The notes below the pieces were generated by a model. It did no database searches. It saw only the letters and a list, made by a program, of their open reading frames with translations, and was not told the origin of the DNA. A stretch of 64,000 nucleotides of DNA, taken from the NCBI RefSeq assembly GCF_033115175.1, contig NC_084838.1, forward strand, positions 41,271,468 through 41,335,467, written 5' to 3'. Source of the DNA: Lepus europaeus. Taxonomy: Eukaryota > Chordata > Mammalia > Lagomorpha > Leporidae. Positions within the stretch are counted from its first letter, which is position 1, and each line of letters begins with the position of its first letter. Both the position numbers and the translations under genes were made by a program. Positions 40,735 through 51,347 of the stretch are shown here, in pieces.

Positions 40735-40828
40735 CTTGGTAGAGATTCGCTTCAGTCTCCGAATGATGCGGCCCACCCAGGGCTGTTCTGGGGGTGCACA
40801 GAGCTGGAGACCCCTCAGTGTGGTGAAC
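40735..40828 (-). pseudogene. CCL19: CCL19 exon 3
   Basis: Acceptor CTCTGCCTCCAG, donor ACCAAG|GCAAGC (GC-AG intron). Carries the fourth cysteine (LQLCAPP) and the C-terminal helix. Confidence 0.9.
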
Positions 40829-41031
40829 CTGGAGGCAGAGAGAAGGGAGTCCTGGAGCCCAGCTTCCTGGAGGGCTGTAGTAGGAGGGGCAGAGGCTGGG
40901 GACCACGTCTGGGCAGGTATTTCAGGGACTTGGTCTTGACAGGGAGAAGAGGGATAAGAAAGTGGGGGTATCACCAGGGGCTGACTGGGGGAGATGAGGC
41001 TGGAAACCGCCCCCACCCCCCAACAACTCAC

Positions 41032-41164
41032 ACTACAGCAGGTACTCGGCAGCCATCGGTGACGAGCAGGTAGCGAAAGGCTCTCACGATGTTCCCGGGG
41101 ATGGGGCGCTGGGTCACAGACAGTCAGCAGTCTTCAGCATCATTAGCACCCCCCAGAGCTGGTG
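41032..41164 (-). pseudogene. CCL19: CCL19 exon 2 with nonsense codon
   Basis: 133 bases. Acceptor CTGTCCCAG, donor GT|GTGAGT. Reads APALGGANDAEDC-stop-LSVTQRPIPG. The third cysteine (DGCRVPAVV) is intact. Confidence 0.92.
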
Positions 41165-41821
41165 CTGGGACAGGAGAGAGAAGGCGTCAGGCCATAGGGA
41201 CCACGGGGTGGGGTCGGGGGTGGCGAGCAGGGCTCTACTTGAGATTGAAGACAACTCTTGGGGGTGGGGGGTAGGCAGGTGGTTGGCTTGATATTCAGTC
41301 CATTATGCACTGATGTCACCCTAGTGGTTGACAAATAGACGTGAGCCTTCTAAACTGTTTGATCAACAGCCATGGCCCTGAGTCCCACAGTGCCTTCCTC
41401 CTGCCCCAATCACTCCATCCTCCCTCCCAAGCCCTCTCGGTATCCCCACAGTCCAGCAAATGACGAGTTAATGCTGGTCACAGTGCTGGGTGGAGAGCTG
41501 TTTTAGAGACCTGATATTTTGACTACCAGCCCAGCTGCAGTGTCTCCCATTCTCTCTACATTCAACAGAGATCGTACTGTTCTCTCCTTCTGCCTGAGAA
41601 ACTGAGGCAGTAGGCAACAGAGCGTGCAGAGAGGGGGACAGCCACAGGCCCTGGGATACACCAAGAGACGGACTCAATTTGGAATCCAGTGTAGGTAACC
41701 CACACTCACAGGCACACACACACACAGGGCACAGGGAGACCCCAGACCTAAGTAGCTGCCTCACACCCAGGGCAAAGCAGTCGGACACCGGCACTGTCAG
41801 CGCCCCCCACCCCCATCTTAC

Positions 41822-41882
41822 CCAGGGAGGTCCAGAGAACCAGCAGGCTGAGGGCCAGGAGCCGGGCTGCACCAGCGGCCAT
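41822..41882 (-). pseudogene. CCL19: CCL19 exon 1 (start codon 41,880-41,882)
   Basis: 61 bases with a hydrophobic signal peptide. Donor CTGG|GTAAGA. The N-terminus is a few residues longer than human (MAAGAARLLALS against MALLLALS). Confidence 0.92.
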
Positions 41883-42045
41883 GGAGGGTGAGCGGAGGCA
41901 GAGCAGGTGCGTGTCTGCGGGAGGCTGGGAGGCGCAGGTTTGGGATGGGTGTGCAGCGGGGAGCAGGAGCAGGCGAGCACTGGGGAGTGCACAGGCGTGA
42001 GAGGACCTAGCAGTGTGAGTGCTTGTGCAAGGCTGCGGCTGCCTC

Positions 42046-42055
42046 CTATTTATGG
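42046..42055 (-). promoter_or_regulatory. CCL19: CCL19 TATA box
   Basis: CCATAAATAG on the minus strand, 164 bases upstream of the ATG, predicting a start near 42,020 and a 5' UTR of about 135 bases. Confidence 0.8.
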
Positions 42056-42062
42056 CCCAGAG

Positions 42063-42073
42063 CTTTCGCTTTC
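42063..42073 (-). promoter_or_regulatory. CCL19: ISRE in CCL19 promoter
   Basis: GAAAGCGAAAG on the minus strand fits GAAANNGAAA, an IRF/STAT site, just upstream of the TATA box. Human CCL19 is known to be driven by IRF and NF-kB sites in dendritic cells. Confidence 0.75.
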
Positions 42074-42081
42074 TCCGTCTA

Positions 42082-42091
42082 GAAATTCCCC
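42082..42091 (-). promoter_or_regulatory. CCL19: NF-kB site in CCL19 promoter
   Basis: GGGGAATTTC on the minus strand, a kappaB-type decamer, nine bases from the ISRE. Confidence 0.75.
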
Positions 42092-42615
42092 TCCATGTCC
42101 CATTCCATGGATTCCCCTTTTGCCCCCTCTTTTTGGCAGAACCCTGCCCCGCCCACCCTCTTCTCCCCTCTTCTGCTTTCCTTGGCTTCAGTTCTGAGAG
42201 CCTAAGCAGCTTGCCGTCTGGCCAAGAAAAAGAGGACTGAGTTGTGGTACTGTAATCCCACTGCTGGCAATAGCTTCATCCACCAGAAGTGATGGTCAGG
42301 GTTGGGGGGTCAGAGCAGTGTTGCGCCCCTTTCCCTAGGTTCTCCTAGTGTCCTCCTCATTGGTGTTCTCTTCCTTCGAGGCTTGTGATGAAGACATTTC
42401 CTGGGTGCCCTAGGGACAACCACGAGAGCTGGGGTGGCCTTCCTGGATTGTCACACTCCTACCCATCCGCTATCTGGGAACCAGTCCCTCCACTGGGACA
42501 AACAGCCTAAAGGCAACGTTCCTTGGGAGGGAGCCAAGATCTTCCTTCCCACATCCCAGGCCCTGGGATTAAAGTTGAGCTCAGCAAGAACTTCCCCCTC
42601 CTTTATTCATTATTT
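42092..42615. other. Upstream region of CCL19
   Basis: Unique, moderately conserved-looking sequence without repeats. Possibly distal regulatory DNA, but no further motif is claimed. Confidence 0.4.
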
Positions 42616-42948
42616 TTAATTTTTTAAAATATTTATTTATTTGAAAGACAGTTACAGAGAGGCAGAGGCAGAGAGAGAGAGAGAGAGAAGTCTTCCATCC
42701 ACTGGTTTACTCCCCAGATGGCCGCAACAGCTGGAGCTGGGCCAATCTGAAGCCAGGAGCCAGGAGCTTCCTCTGGGTCTCCCACATGGGTGCAGGGGCC
42801 TAAGGGCTTGGGCCATCTTCCACTGCTTTCCTAGTCCATAGCAGAGAGCTGGATTGGAAGTGGAGCAGCCAGGACTCGAACCGGCACCCATATGGGATGC
42901 CGGCACTCCAGGTGGTGGCTTTACCCGTTATGCCACAGTGCTGGCCCC
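42616..42948 (-). mobile_element. C repeat
   Basis: Flanks TTATTCATTA and CTATTCATTA suggest the target-site copies. Full length. Confidence 0.93.
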
Positions 42949-43324
42949 CTATTCATTACTTTCCTCTGTCCCACACCTGGGTCACAGGAACAGGGGGCAG
43001 GAGAGTCTGCCCTGGAATAGCCCATTTCATCTTTCCCCATCTCCTAATCCTGGGAACCAAGAGGGGATTTCTAAGGAGAGGGGCTGGCCAGCTCATATTC
43101 AGACAAATCCCCAAATTTCAAGGAATTGACAGATGGAGGAGGGGAATAGCGATTTCCCATCCTTATGAGAAAGAGCGGAAGAGAAGACCTCAAACGAGAA
43201 ATTAATAGATGGGACACCCATGTAACCATCCCCACGCTGGGCTCTCCTTGGTGGGAGGGGTGTGTTCTCACTCTCATGGGTTTCTGACTTCTCTTTCTTT
43301 CCATCTGTTGCTAATAATGATGAT

Positions 43325-43560
43325 TGGTTACTCTGTGCTAGGCTCTGTGTCAAGGGCCAAACCAGTGTTACCTTGCTTCACTTTGCCAACAAGGCTACGA
43401 AGTAGTTGTCCAAGTTGTTTTCATCATATTGTCTCTGCTTTACACGTAAGCACAGGTCGCACAGCTCAGCAGTGCTGGAGCGTGATCTGAAGCCAGATTT
43501 GCTCTCTGAGATTTGCACTCTTCCATACTAGTCCACACTGCCTGTCTGCTGATCGCAGCA
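43325..43560 (+). repeat. MIR-type fragment
   Basis: CTCTGTGCTAGGCTCTGTGTC, TGTCTCTGCTTTACACGTAAG, GGTCGCACAGCTCAGCAGTGC in MIR order. Confidence 0.65.
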
Positions 43561-43614
43561 CTGAGTGTGTAACACACAGCCCAGAGGAGGAGACTGTACG
43601 GATAGTGTGTCTCA

Positions 43615-43790
43615 GTTGGGGCTCAGGGTGCACCACTCACTAGCTGTGTGATCAGGCGAATGCTAGTGATCTTCTCTGTAAACTGGGAATGGTAGTAGAT
43701 CTATGTCTTGTGAATCTAAGATTCTCTGAGTAGAGCAGTTACCTTAGAGGCTTGCACATAATAAGCACTCCTTAATAATTAACCAAGAGT
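43615..43790 (+). repeat. MIR
   Basis: CACTAGCTGTGTGATCAGG, TTCTCTGTAAACTGGGAATGG, CTTGCACATAATAAGCACTCC, a good match to the MIR core and tail. Confidence 0.75.
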
Positions 43791-43977
43791 GGGCGTTTGG
43801 CCTAGGGATTACGATGCCCATTAAAACACCTCGGTCCTACATTGGAGTGCCTGGGTTCAATTCCTAGCTCTGGCACCTGACGCTAGCTTCTTGCTAATTC
43901 GGACTCTGAGAGTGAGTGGTGAGGGCTGCCTCCCTCGTGGGAGACCTGGATTGAGTTCCAGTTTCCTAGCATCATGA
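43791..43977 (+). mobile_element. Old-type C repeat relative, tail missing
   Basis: Head AGTGGGCGTTTGGCCTAGGG, the same type as 9061-9325. The element stops after TTCCTAGCATCATG where the next SINE begins. Confidence 0.8.
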
Positions 43978-43994
43978 AGGAGCCCCCTTATTCT

Positions 43995-44331
43995 TTCTTT
44001 TTTTTTTTTTTAAGATTTATTTTATTTATTTGAAAGACAGAGTTACAGAGAGAGGTAGAGACAGAGAGAGAGGTCTTCCATCCTCTGGTTCACTCCCCAG
44101 GTGGCTGCAACGGCTGGAGCTGCGCTGATCCAAAGCCAGGAGCCAGGAGCTTCTTCCAGGTCTCCCACGTGGGTTCAGGGGCCCAAAGCTTTGAGCCATC
44201 TTTTACTGCTTTCCCAGGCCATAGCAGAGAGCTGGATCAGAAGAGGAGCAGCCGGGACTAGAACTGGCGCCCTTATGGGCTGCCAGCACTTCAGGCCAGG
44301 GCTTTACCCTTCTGAGCCACAGTGCTGGCCC
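43995..44331 (-). mobile_element. C repeat
   Basis: Target-site copies CCCCTTATTCTTT and CCCCTATTCTTT. Full length. Confidence 0.93.
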
Positions 44332-44345
44332 CTATTCTTTTTGTT

Positions 44346-44529
44346 TTAAAGATTTATTTATTTTATTTGAAAGGCAGAGTTACAGAGAGGCAGAGGCAGA
44401 AAGAGAGAGAGATAGAGACAGAGACAGAGACAGAGACAGAGGGAGAAAGAGGTCTTCCATTTGCTGGTTCACTCCCCAGACAGCCGCAATGGCTGGAGCT
44501 GTGCTGATCCAAAGCTGGGAGCCGGCCCC
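44346..44529 (-). mobile_element. C repeat with large internal deletion
   Basis: Jumps from GATCCAAAGCTGGGA to the last nine bases of the head, GCCGGCCCC. (GACAGA)n at 44,415-44,440. Confidence 0.88.
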
Positions 44530-44867
44530 TATAAATAAAATTTTTAAATGAACCATTATTATTTAATCCTCTCATTCCTGTATCTGTCCATTAATTCGTC
44601 TACCCAATCATCTTTCTGTTGATATATTCAGCCTGTGCTGGTTGTAGTTGTTCTCTGTTTGCCCCAAGCTCACCCATTATTTATTGTCCACTTTCCTGTG
44701 CCCTGGCAGGCTGGAAGACTGACCTCTGCAGATTGCATTACCCAGGATTCCTTGCCCATGGGAGGTAGCAGCGGGGGATCCATGAGTGGAAGGAGAGGGG
44801 CTGGGGGTGCTCATCGCCCGAATCTTTGGTCTTGCTGCAGTCTGTAGTGAATAAAACCCTATGGCAG

Positions 44868-45040
44868 CTGTTCTCAAAGAGCAGTCTTTGGACAATGGCC
44901 TCAGCTTCACTGGGAGCTTGTTAGAAATGCACGTTCTCCGGCCCTACTAGAGCCAGACCCTGGGGTGGGGGCAGCAAACTGTTTTCTCACACTTTCCAGG
45001 TGACTGACGACGCTAGAGTTGGGGACTCACCGATGCCGTT
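44868..45040 (+). mobile_element. MER5A-like hAT DNA transposon
   Basis: GCTGTTCTCAAAGAGCAGTC, GAGCTTGTTAGAAATGCACG, CTCCGGCCCTACTAGAGCC and CCAGGTGACTGACGACGC follow MER5 closely. Confidence 0.8.
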
Positions 45041-45439
45041 TACAGACCCTCTGGGGCCGCCTCCTCTCCATGGGCCTCTCTCTAACTAAGCTTCTCTTGC
45101 CCCTTAAGGCCTTGCTATGGTTCTGGTTTTCCCCTTCCTGCTGAATCCGGGGGCCTTATCATTCAGTGACAGTTCCTTAATCCTGACCCTGCCTCTTACA
45201 CTGCCCTTTTATTAAAATATTCTTGGCTAAATCTTTTGAGTGGATGTGGTATTGTGAAATGTATATATTTTTTCCTTTGTGCTCATTTCCTGACATAGCT
45301 TCTAAAATCCTTGGAATCTCCAGGGTGACAAGGGCGGCTTTTGTAAATTAAAGAGATGCCCAGTGGTTGGGGGCACCTAGAGAGCCTTGGGACCCAACCT
45401 GGGGTTGAAACTTTTAGTCTCCCTGCCCTCATCCTGCCA

Positions 45440-45990
45440 CCAGGGAGAGGAGAGAGGCTGGTGGTTCAGCTGACATCCCAATGGCCAGTGATGTCATCAA
45501 TCACGGCGATGTGATGAAGCTTCCATAAAAACCCCAAAGGACTGAGCTCGGTGGCTCCCGGATAGCTGACCCTGTGGAGGTTCCTGGAGGCTGCCCGGAA
45601 AGGGCTGGGAGCTCTGTGCTCCTTCTCCCATGTCTGGTCAAATGCAGTGCTCCCATCTGGCTCCTTCGCGAATGTAAGTAAAACATTTCCCTGAGTTCTG
45701 TGAGCCACGCTGGCAAATTAATGGAGCCTGAGGTAGCGGGAACTACCCTATTTATAGATGGGAGCGCAGGCCAGCATCTGAATCGGGGGGCACATTCTGG
45801 TGGGACTGAGCCCTCAACCTGTACGGTCTGATGCTGCCTCCAGGTTGGTGACGTCAGAACTGAACTGAGTAAGAGGACTCAGCTAGCATCTGCCAGAGAA
45901 ATCCCTACACACACAAGTGCTGATTGGTGGGTAGAAATGATAGGTTTCTCCTGTATCCTTACGGTGTGCCACCTGTTTCCTGCCAGGATC
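45440..45990 (+). mobile_element. Ancient mammalian LTR-like repeat
   Basis: TGATGTCATCAATCACGGCG, AAGCTTCCATAAAAACCCC, TGTGGAGGTTCCTGGAGGC, TCCCTGAGTTCTGTGAGCC, CTGGTGGGACTGAGCCCTC. Same family and orientation as 18,521-19,800. Family name not assigned. Confidence 0.65.
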
Positions 45991-46079
45991 CTCACTGATA
46001 CAGTACATGGTTCTAGAGGAGAGCCAGGGAAGGAGAGTCCCAAAGTGGAATCCTGGGATTACGTTGTTCAGATTATTTT

Positions 46080-46395
46080 CTTTTAAAGAAATATTTATTT
46101 ATTTATTTGAGAGGAAGAGTTATAGACAGACAGAGAGGTCTTCCATCTGCTGGTTCACTCCTCAAATGGCCACAACAGCTGGAGCTGGGCCTAACCAAAG
46201 CCAGGAGCCAGGAGCTTCTTCTGAGTCTCCCACATGGGTGCAGGGGCCCAAGCGCTTGGGCCATCTTCCACTGCTTTCCCAGGCCATAGCAGAGAGCTGG
46301 ATTGGAAGTGGAGCAAATGAGAATTGAACCGGTGCCCATATAGGCTGCTGGCTTCACAGGTGGAAGCTTAGCCTACTATGCCACAGCGCCGGCCT
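46080..46395 (-). mobile_element. C repeat
   Basis: CGTTGTTCA flanks both ends (46,062-46,070 and 46,396-46,404). Confidence 0.92.
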
Positions 46396-46660
46396 CGTTG
46401 TTCAAATACTTGGTGCATGCATTGATAATGGCTTTGCAGGTGGAGAGAGGACACAAGTAACCTGGAGTATGTAGAAGCATCGCAGTCTCCTAGACTCTCA
46501 CCAGCGAGGCACAGGATGCAATGCTGGAAGACAAGGAAATCCGAGATAAAGTACCAGAGGCACTTAATTGCTGTGACTGCAAATGGTGATACACATATTA
46601 TTAGGTAGGTTGCCTGTTCCTGATTGTGCTAACCAAATTACATTAAAAATATAAGGTCAA

Positions 46661-46979
46661 GTTTTTTTTTTTAAAAAAAAGATTTATGTGAAAAGCAGAG
46701 TTACAGAGAGAGGAAGAGCCAGAGAGAGAGAGAGAGAGAGAGAGTCTTCCATCCACTGCTTCACTCCCCAGATGGCCGTAACTGGGGCTGGACCAGGGTG
46801 GAGCCAGGAGCTTAATCTGGATCTCCCACATGAGTTCAGGGGCCCAAGCACTTGGACCATTTCCTGCTGTTTTTCCCAGGCCATAGAAGAGAGCTGGATC
46901 AGAAGTAGAACAGCTGGGACTCAAACCAGTGCCCATATGGGATACAGGCACCACAGGCGGAAGCCACGGTGCCAGCCCC
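46661..46979 (-). mobile_element. C repeat
   Basis: Tail TTTTTTTTTTAAAAAAAAG, (GA)n at 46,724-46,744. Short deletion near the head. Confidence 0.9.
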
Positions 46980-47379
46980 TGAGATCCCACTTTATCCAAA
47001 GACACTTTGATCATAACTTAAATTGCAAAGGGGGCCACTTGGGTGGGTCCTTGGATTCGCCCCTAGAGGAGGGTCTTGTGGCCCTCCTCAGTGGCTCATG
47101 TCTAATTATCTGTGTGGCAGCAGCAGCCCCCAACAACCCTGCCCTCACCTCTGTGAATGCTCCCCTCACTAAATTCTTTGCCATTAGACGTTTTTGAGCA
47201 TGCCTTTGGTTTCCTGCTAAGATCCTCAATGACACACCCAGAAAGTTCCAAGCTGGCAGAGAGATTTCCATTCCACTTCAGTTTCAGTGCCCTCTGCCTG
47301 GCGTTCCTGTTGGCAGAGATCTGAAGAATCAGCAGGAAAGAGCGAAACAATGAAAGAACAAGGCTTAGGACCCCATACA

Positions 47380-47780
47380 CATCTACCGAGGGCACCCTGT
47401 GTGCCGAGCTGGGACACAGCAGTCAGCCAGGCAGATACACGTGCCTGCTCTTGCGGAGTTTTTATTCTAAGGAAGGAACCAGACACTTGAGCAGAGGCTG
47501 CTGAGATGCAGGTGAGGGCGTGAGGCACGCTGAGGCCTGGGGAGGCGTTGTAGCAGGGGAAACAGGAAGCACAAAGGTCTGGAGGCAAGGCTGTGCTTGA
47601 GGAATGGCTTGAAGACCAGAGGGCAGAGTGGCAGGAGACACGCCGCATCCCTTCCGGGCCGGATAGGGCAGGACTGTGTAAACCATTGCCCGGTTTCTAC
47701 TTGGTGAGATGGGGGAGCCATGGGAGGATTTTGAAGAGGTGTGGTGAGATTGGACATATTTTAGAAGGCTCCCTCTAGCT
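47380..47780 (+). repeat. L2-like LINE fragment
   Basis: CACCCTGTGTGCCGAGCTGG, GCTCTTGCGGAGTTTTTATTC, GTGGTGAGATTGGACATATTTTAG. Probably continues beyond the C repeat at 47,918 to about 48,500. Confidence 0.5.
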
Positions 47781-47917
47781 GTTGAATGAAGAGTAGATCA
47801 AAGTGGTACCTTTTTTTTTTTTTTTTTTTTTTGGAAGAAGGACAATCAGGCTGGAAGCTATGCCCAAGTCCAGGGAGGACATAATGGTGCTTCGAGTTGG
47901 TAAGAAGTCGCACTCTA

Positions 47918-48247
47918 GGAGCTGGCGCTGTGGCGTAGCGAGTAAAATTGCTGCTTGCAGTGCCGGCCTCCCATTGGGGTGCTGGTTTGCGACCCAGCTG
48001 CTCCACTTCGGATCCAGCTCTCTGCTATGGCCTAGAATAGCAGTAGAAGATGGCCCGAGTGCTTGGGCCCCTGCACCCATGTGGAAGACCCAGAAGAAGC
48101 TCCTGGCTCCTGGCTTCAGATCGGCGCAGCTCCAGCCGTTGTGACCATTTTGGAGAGTGAACCAACAGATGGAAGACCTCTCTCTCTCTGTGCCTCTGCT
48201 TCTCTGTAACTCTGCTTTTGAAATAAATAAATTAAATAAATAAAAAA
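47918..48247 (+). mobile_element. C repeat
   Basis: Head GAGCTGGCGCTGTGGCG. Target-site copies AAGTCGCACTCT and AAGTCAGACTCT. Confidence 0.93.
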
Positions 48248-49180
48248 AGAAGTCAGACTCTGGAGACAAAGTGGAGCCAACAGGCTTTGCTAAGGGGTCA
48301 GCATAAGATAGAACAGAGACAGAAGAGGCAAGGATTTTGGCTTGAACAACTTGATGGATGGAATTTACCCACAAGTGGATATTGGCAGAGGGAAGAGTTT
48401 GTGGGCACATCGGGAGACTGGTTTTGAGTTGTTGAGTTGTTAAGTTGAAGCTGCATGTTGGACATGTAAATGTTGGGGTAGTTAGCATGGGTCTGGAGTT
48501 TAGGGGAGAGATTCTAGCTGAAGATATAAATCCGGGACTGTATGGATGGTACTCATATTTAAAGCCATAAAACAAGATTACCAAGAGATTGAGTGTAGGT
48601 AGAAGAGGCCCAAGTTCCACACTAAGCTGAACAGATTGGGGAGGTGAAGAGGACTCGGGGAAAGAGGGGGACAGTGAGGGTGTCACTCACATGGCAAAGA
48701 GGAAAGGGACACAGGCTCGAGGTGGAGTTTGAGTCCCCCTCCCCCCCGCCCCCAAAGCCATCGGCTTAGACAATCCACAGGGAGTGGGGATGGAGTGATT
48801 GGGAGGGTAGGGGTCTGGAGGCAGGTTTGGAACACTTTCTGGCCACACACACGTCACTGCTATGGGCTCACGACTTCACCCTCTTCCCAGCTAAGCCACT
48901 TTCCCCCAGGGCTCTTGGTTCAGCGTGAGCCCCGGGGGAAAGTCTTGTCTCAGCTCAGGGCAGCTCAGCTCAGGACAGCCCAGAGTGGCCCCAGGCTCCT
49001 CCAGGGAGGGAGCCTGCCCAGTCTTCTGGCTCTCTGGTCTGCCAAATCCTGGGCCCAGAGGTAGGAGATCTAGAACAGAGGGCGCCTCACCCCCTGGGGC
49101 TAGGCCTGGGAAGCCTCCCCAGTCTGTGGGGGCAGTGGGAGAGTGCGGGGGAATGACTAGGGAGAGGACGCACCCTGGAT
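48248..49180. other. Intergenic, L2-like then unique
   Basis: 48,250-48,500 may be L2. 48,700-49,180 is unique and GC-rich, approaching the CpG island. Confidence 0.4.
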
Positions 49181-49900
49181 GCTTAGCGTGTGTTGAACGG
49201 GCGAATGCGTGTCCAGAGCTGGGTCTGCGGGACTGTGCAGGAGGCGCGCGTGTGCTCCTGACGCGCGCTCGCCCAGGCCTGGAGGGGGCGCCCCGAGCCA
49301 AGCGAGGCTCCGGCGGAGGCGGGGTGGGAGGGCGGACGCCTGCCTCAGAAGCTGCCTTGGCGTCCGAAGTCCCCGGCCCTCGCCCAGCCTTTGGCGCTCT
49401 CCCGGCTCCCTGCTCCCGCCGGACCGCAGGCTTGCGCGTTCCCGCTGGCCCTGCGGGTGGTGCCCGCGCCTCCGAGGATCGGGCCAACGTGGGCTCCCGA
49501 TGACCTGGCGCAGCCGTTACGCCGGGCTTGGGACAGCGGCCTCCCGCCAGATCCCCGCCATTCAGACCCCTGAGCCCCGTGGGCAGTCAGCGGGTGCGGC
49601 CGAGACCGGCGGGCTGTCCGAGAACACGAGGCATTTAGCGCCCCCACCCCCTCCCCGGCCATTGCGTTTACTTTGGGTGCGGAGCCAGGAGACGGGGAAG
49701 GGCTCAGAGCCTGAGGCAGTGCATAGCCCCTTGGCTCACAGCGTAAATAACTCGCTCCCAGCCGATTCCCGAAGCCAGATTACGGGGTCAACCCCGGGAA
49801 AAGGGTTCCATTTCCCACGGGGGTTATTGAGAGCCTGGCCTTGCGCGGGGCGCGATGCCCAGGGGATGAAGGACTTTAACCTGCCACGGGCGGAAAGGCA
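49181..49900. promoter_or_regulatory. Orphan CpG island between CCL19 and the CCL21 remnant
   Basis: Dense CpG from about 49,190 to 49,640 (GGAGGCGCGCGTG, GACGCGCGCTCGC, GGCGGAGGCGGGGTGGG), thinning to 49,890. Open in several frames (for example 49,209-49,907 plus) but with no domain. In human no protein-coding gene that I know of lies between CCL19 and CCL21, so this may be a lineage-specific promoter or a promoter brought by duplication. Confidence 0.55.
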
Positions 49901-50135
49901 CATTTGAGGACAAATAATAAAAACGAGAACAACAAGTTAATGGGAACAGAAAATTCAACTCCCGGCCTGCCGTTTGCCTTGGACAACAGGGGCCCGCGGT
50001 GCGGCTGCTGCCCCCTGGCAGCGGAGCTGGGCAGTGCGGCCCTCACGCCCCGGCTCCGGGATTGCAGGCAGAGTGTTTTGAGAGAGTAGTGGTGCAGGCT
50101 GCTGGGGGTTCACAGGTGCGTTTTGGTTACACTAG

Positions 50136-50455
50136 TTTTTTTTTTTTTTTTTAAACAATAAAAATTATTTTCCATTTAATTTGAAATACAGACACAAAGG
50201 GACAGAGATAGAGATCGTGCATCTGTTTCCTCCCCAAATGCCGGCAACAGCCAGGGCTGGGCCAGGCTAACGCCAGGAGCCCTGAACTCAATCCGGGTAT
50301 CCCACTTGGGTGGCAGGGACTCGAGTACTTGAGCCTTCATCTTCTGCCTTCCAGAGTCTGCATGAGCAGAGAGCTAGAGTCAAGAGCAGAGCCGAGACTT
50401 GAACTTAGCTATGTAGGCAATGAGATGTGGGGGTTTTAATCACGCTGCCAGTTGT
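50136..50455 (-). mobile_element. C repeat, diverged
   Basis: T16 tail then AAACAATAAAAATTATTTTCC; the head has decayed (CACGCTGCCAGTTG). Confidence 0.82.
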
Positions 50456-51347
50456 CCACCCTGCAGTGACACTCTGTATGTTGTGCTGAAACCCGTTATT
50501 ATCCCAACTCATGGTTCTAAAGCAACAGTCCTAAAGAATATGAAAGCAGCGTTTCTCTTTCTGGGGTGTTTTAATTTACTGCTAACCGAGAAAGGGATGT
50601 GCTGACGACAATGAGGTTTTGAGCTTCTTAACATAACCGACATTCTGTGTAGGGGAGTTGCAGAGCTTGTACCACTTGAAGAATTACAAATGTGGGTGCT
50701 AGAAACAGAGGTGTGGCAATTTCAGCATCCACCAAAATGGCAACTCACGGGTCAAGACGAGTGGTACAGGATGGGAGTGTTGGCAATTTTAACAAACACG
50801 GTATCGCTTTGCCCCTGAACACAAGGAGAAATGACACCTGGATGTGGGAAAGAAGAAGGCCTTCACAAAGGAGGCCAGCCGAAGCTGAAGAAGTGTTTCG
50901 CAGGTAAATGATGAAAACTAGGAAGCCAATGAAATTTGAGCTTTCACAGAAAACAAATTATAGACTCCATCCCTGTCACTTCTCTGGACCACACAGCATC
51001 GTGGGAGACGCTGAGCGTGCCGAGCGTGTCAGTGTGTCCGGCTTGTAGCTCCGTGCTACCACACGGAAAACTTTTTAAAAAATAAAAATATCTAAAGGAG
51101 CCGGCTGTCACTGGTGATTGCGTCCACCTAAGGACTGGAGTTGATAACTCAAGGATGTAACGGGGGCTGGTCACAGCAGGGCCTACCTGTCACCGTGGGA
51201 GGGGCGGTGGCGTTGAGAAACCTGGTTGCTTCCTTTGCAGTTGGTTTCAAGTTCATGTGACTCAGGTTGTTAGGACCTTTCTATTAGCTACAGTTCCAGG
51301 AGGACTGACTGGCCCTGTCCATCCTTTCCTATACTGTCAGACTCTAA
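50456..51347. other. Intergenic DNA, possible old retrocopy
   Basis: 50,640-51,090 ends in TTTTTAAAAAATAAAAATATC, which could be a decayed poly(A) end, but I cannot name a parent. Confidence 0.3.

Larger units (their letters stand above)
40380..41882 (-). pseudogene. CCL19: CCL19 (CCR7 ligand), four exons, stop codon at the CC motif
   Basis: CCL19 normally encodes a secreted CC chemokine that draws CCR7+ T cells and dendritic cells into lymphoid tissue. Exons: 41822-41882 (signal peptide, MAAGAAR..LALSLLVLWTSL), 41032-41164 (mature N-terminus and core, ...SVTQRPIPGNIVR), 40735-40828 (FTTLRGLQLCAPPEQPW...), 40625-40645 (GKHQSS, stop TAG). The total is 309 bases, 102 codons plus stop; human has 98 residues. 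Codon 34 (41,124-41,126), the second Cys of the CC pair, is TGA instead of TGC, so translation would end after 33 residues. Everything else looks intact: cysteines 3 and 4, frame, splice sites (intron 3 has a GC donor), promoter motifs and poly(A) signal. Thus it is either a very young pseudogene copy, a polymorphic null or a base error. Confidence 0.92.

Noticed and set aside
41124..41126. TGA at a cysteine position read as selenocysteine in CCL19
   Set aside because: Cys-to-Sec is conceivable, but I see no SECIS-like element in the 3' UTR and no chemokine selenoprotein is known; a nonsense mutation is simpler.
47775..48686. 303-codon minus-strand frame
   Set aside because: Runs through a C repeat and a T-run; a product of repeat sequence.
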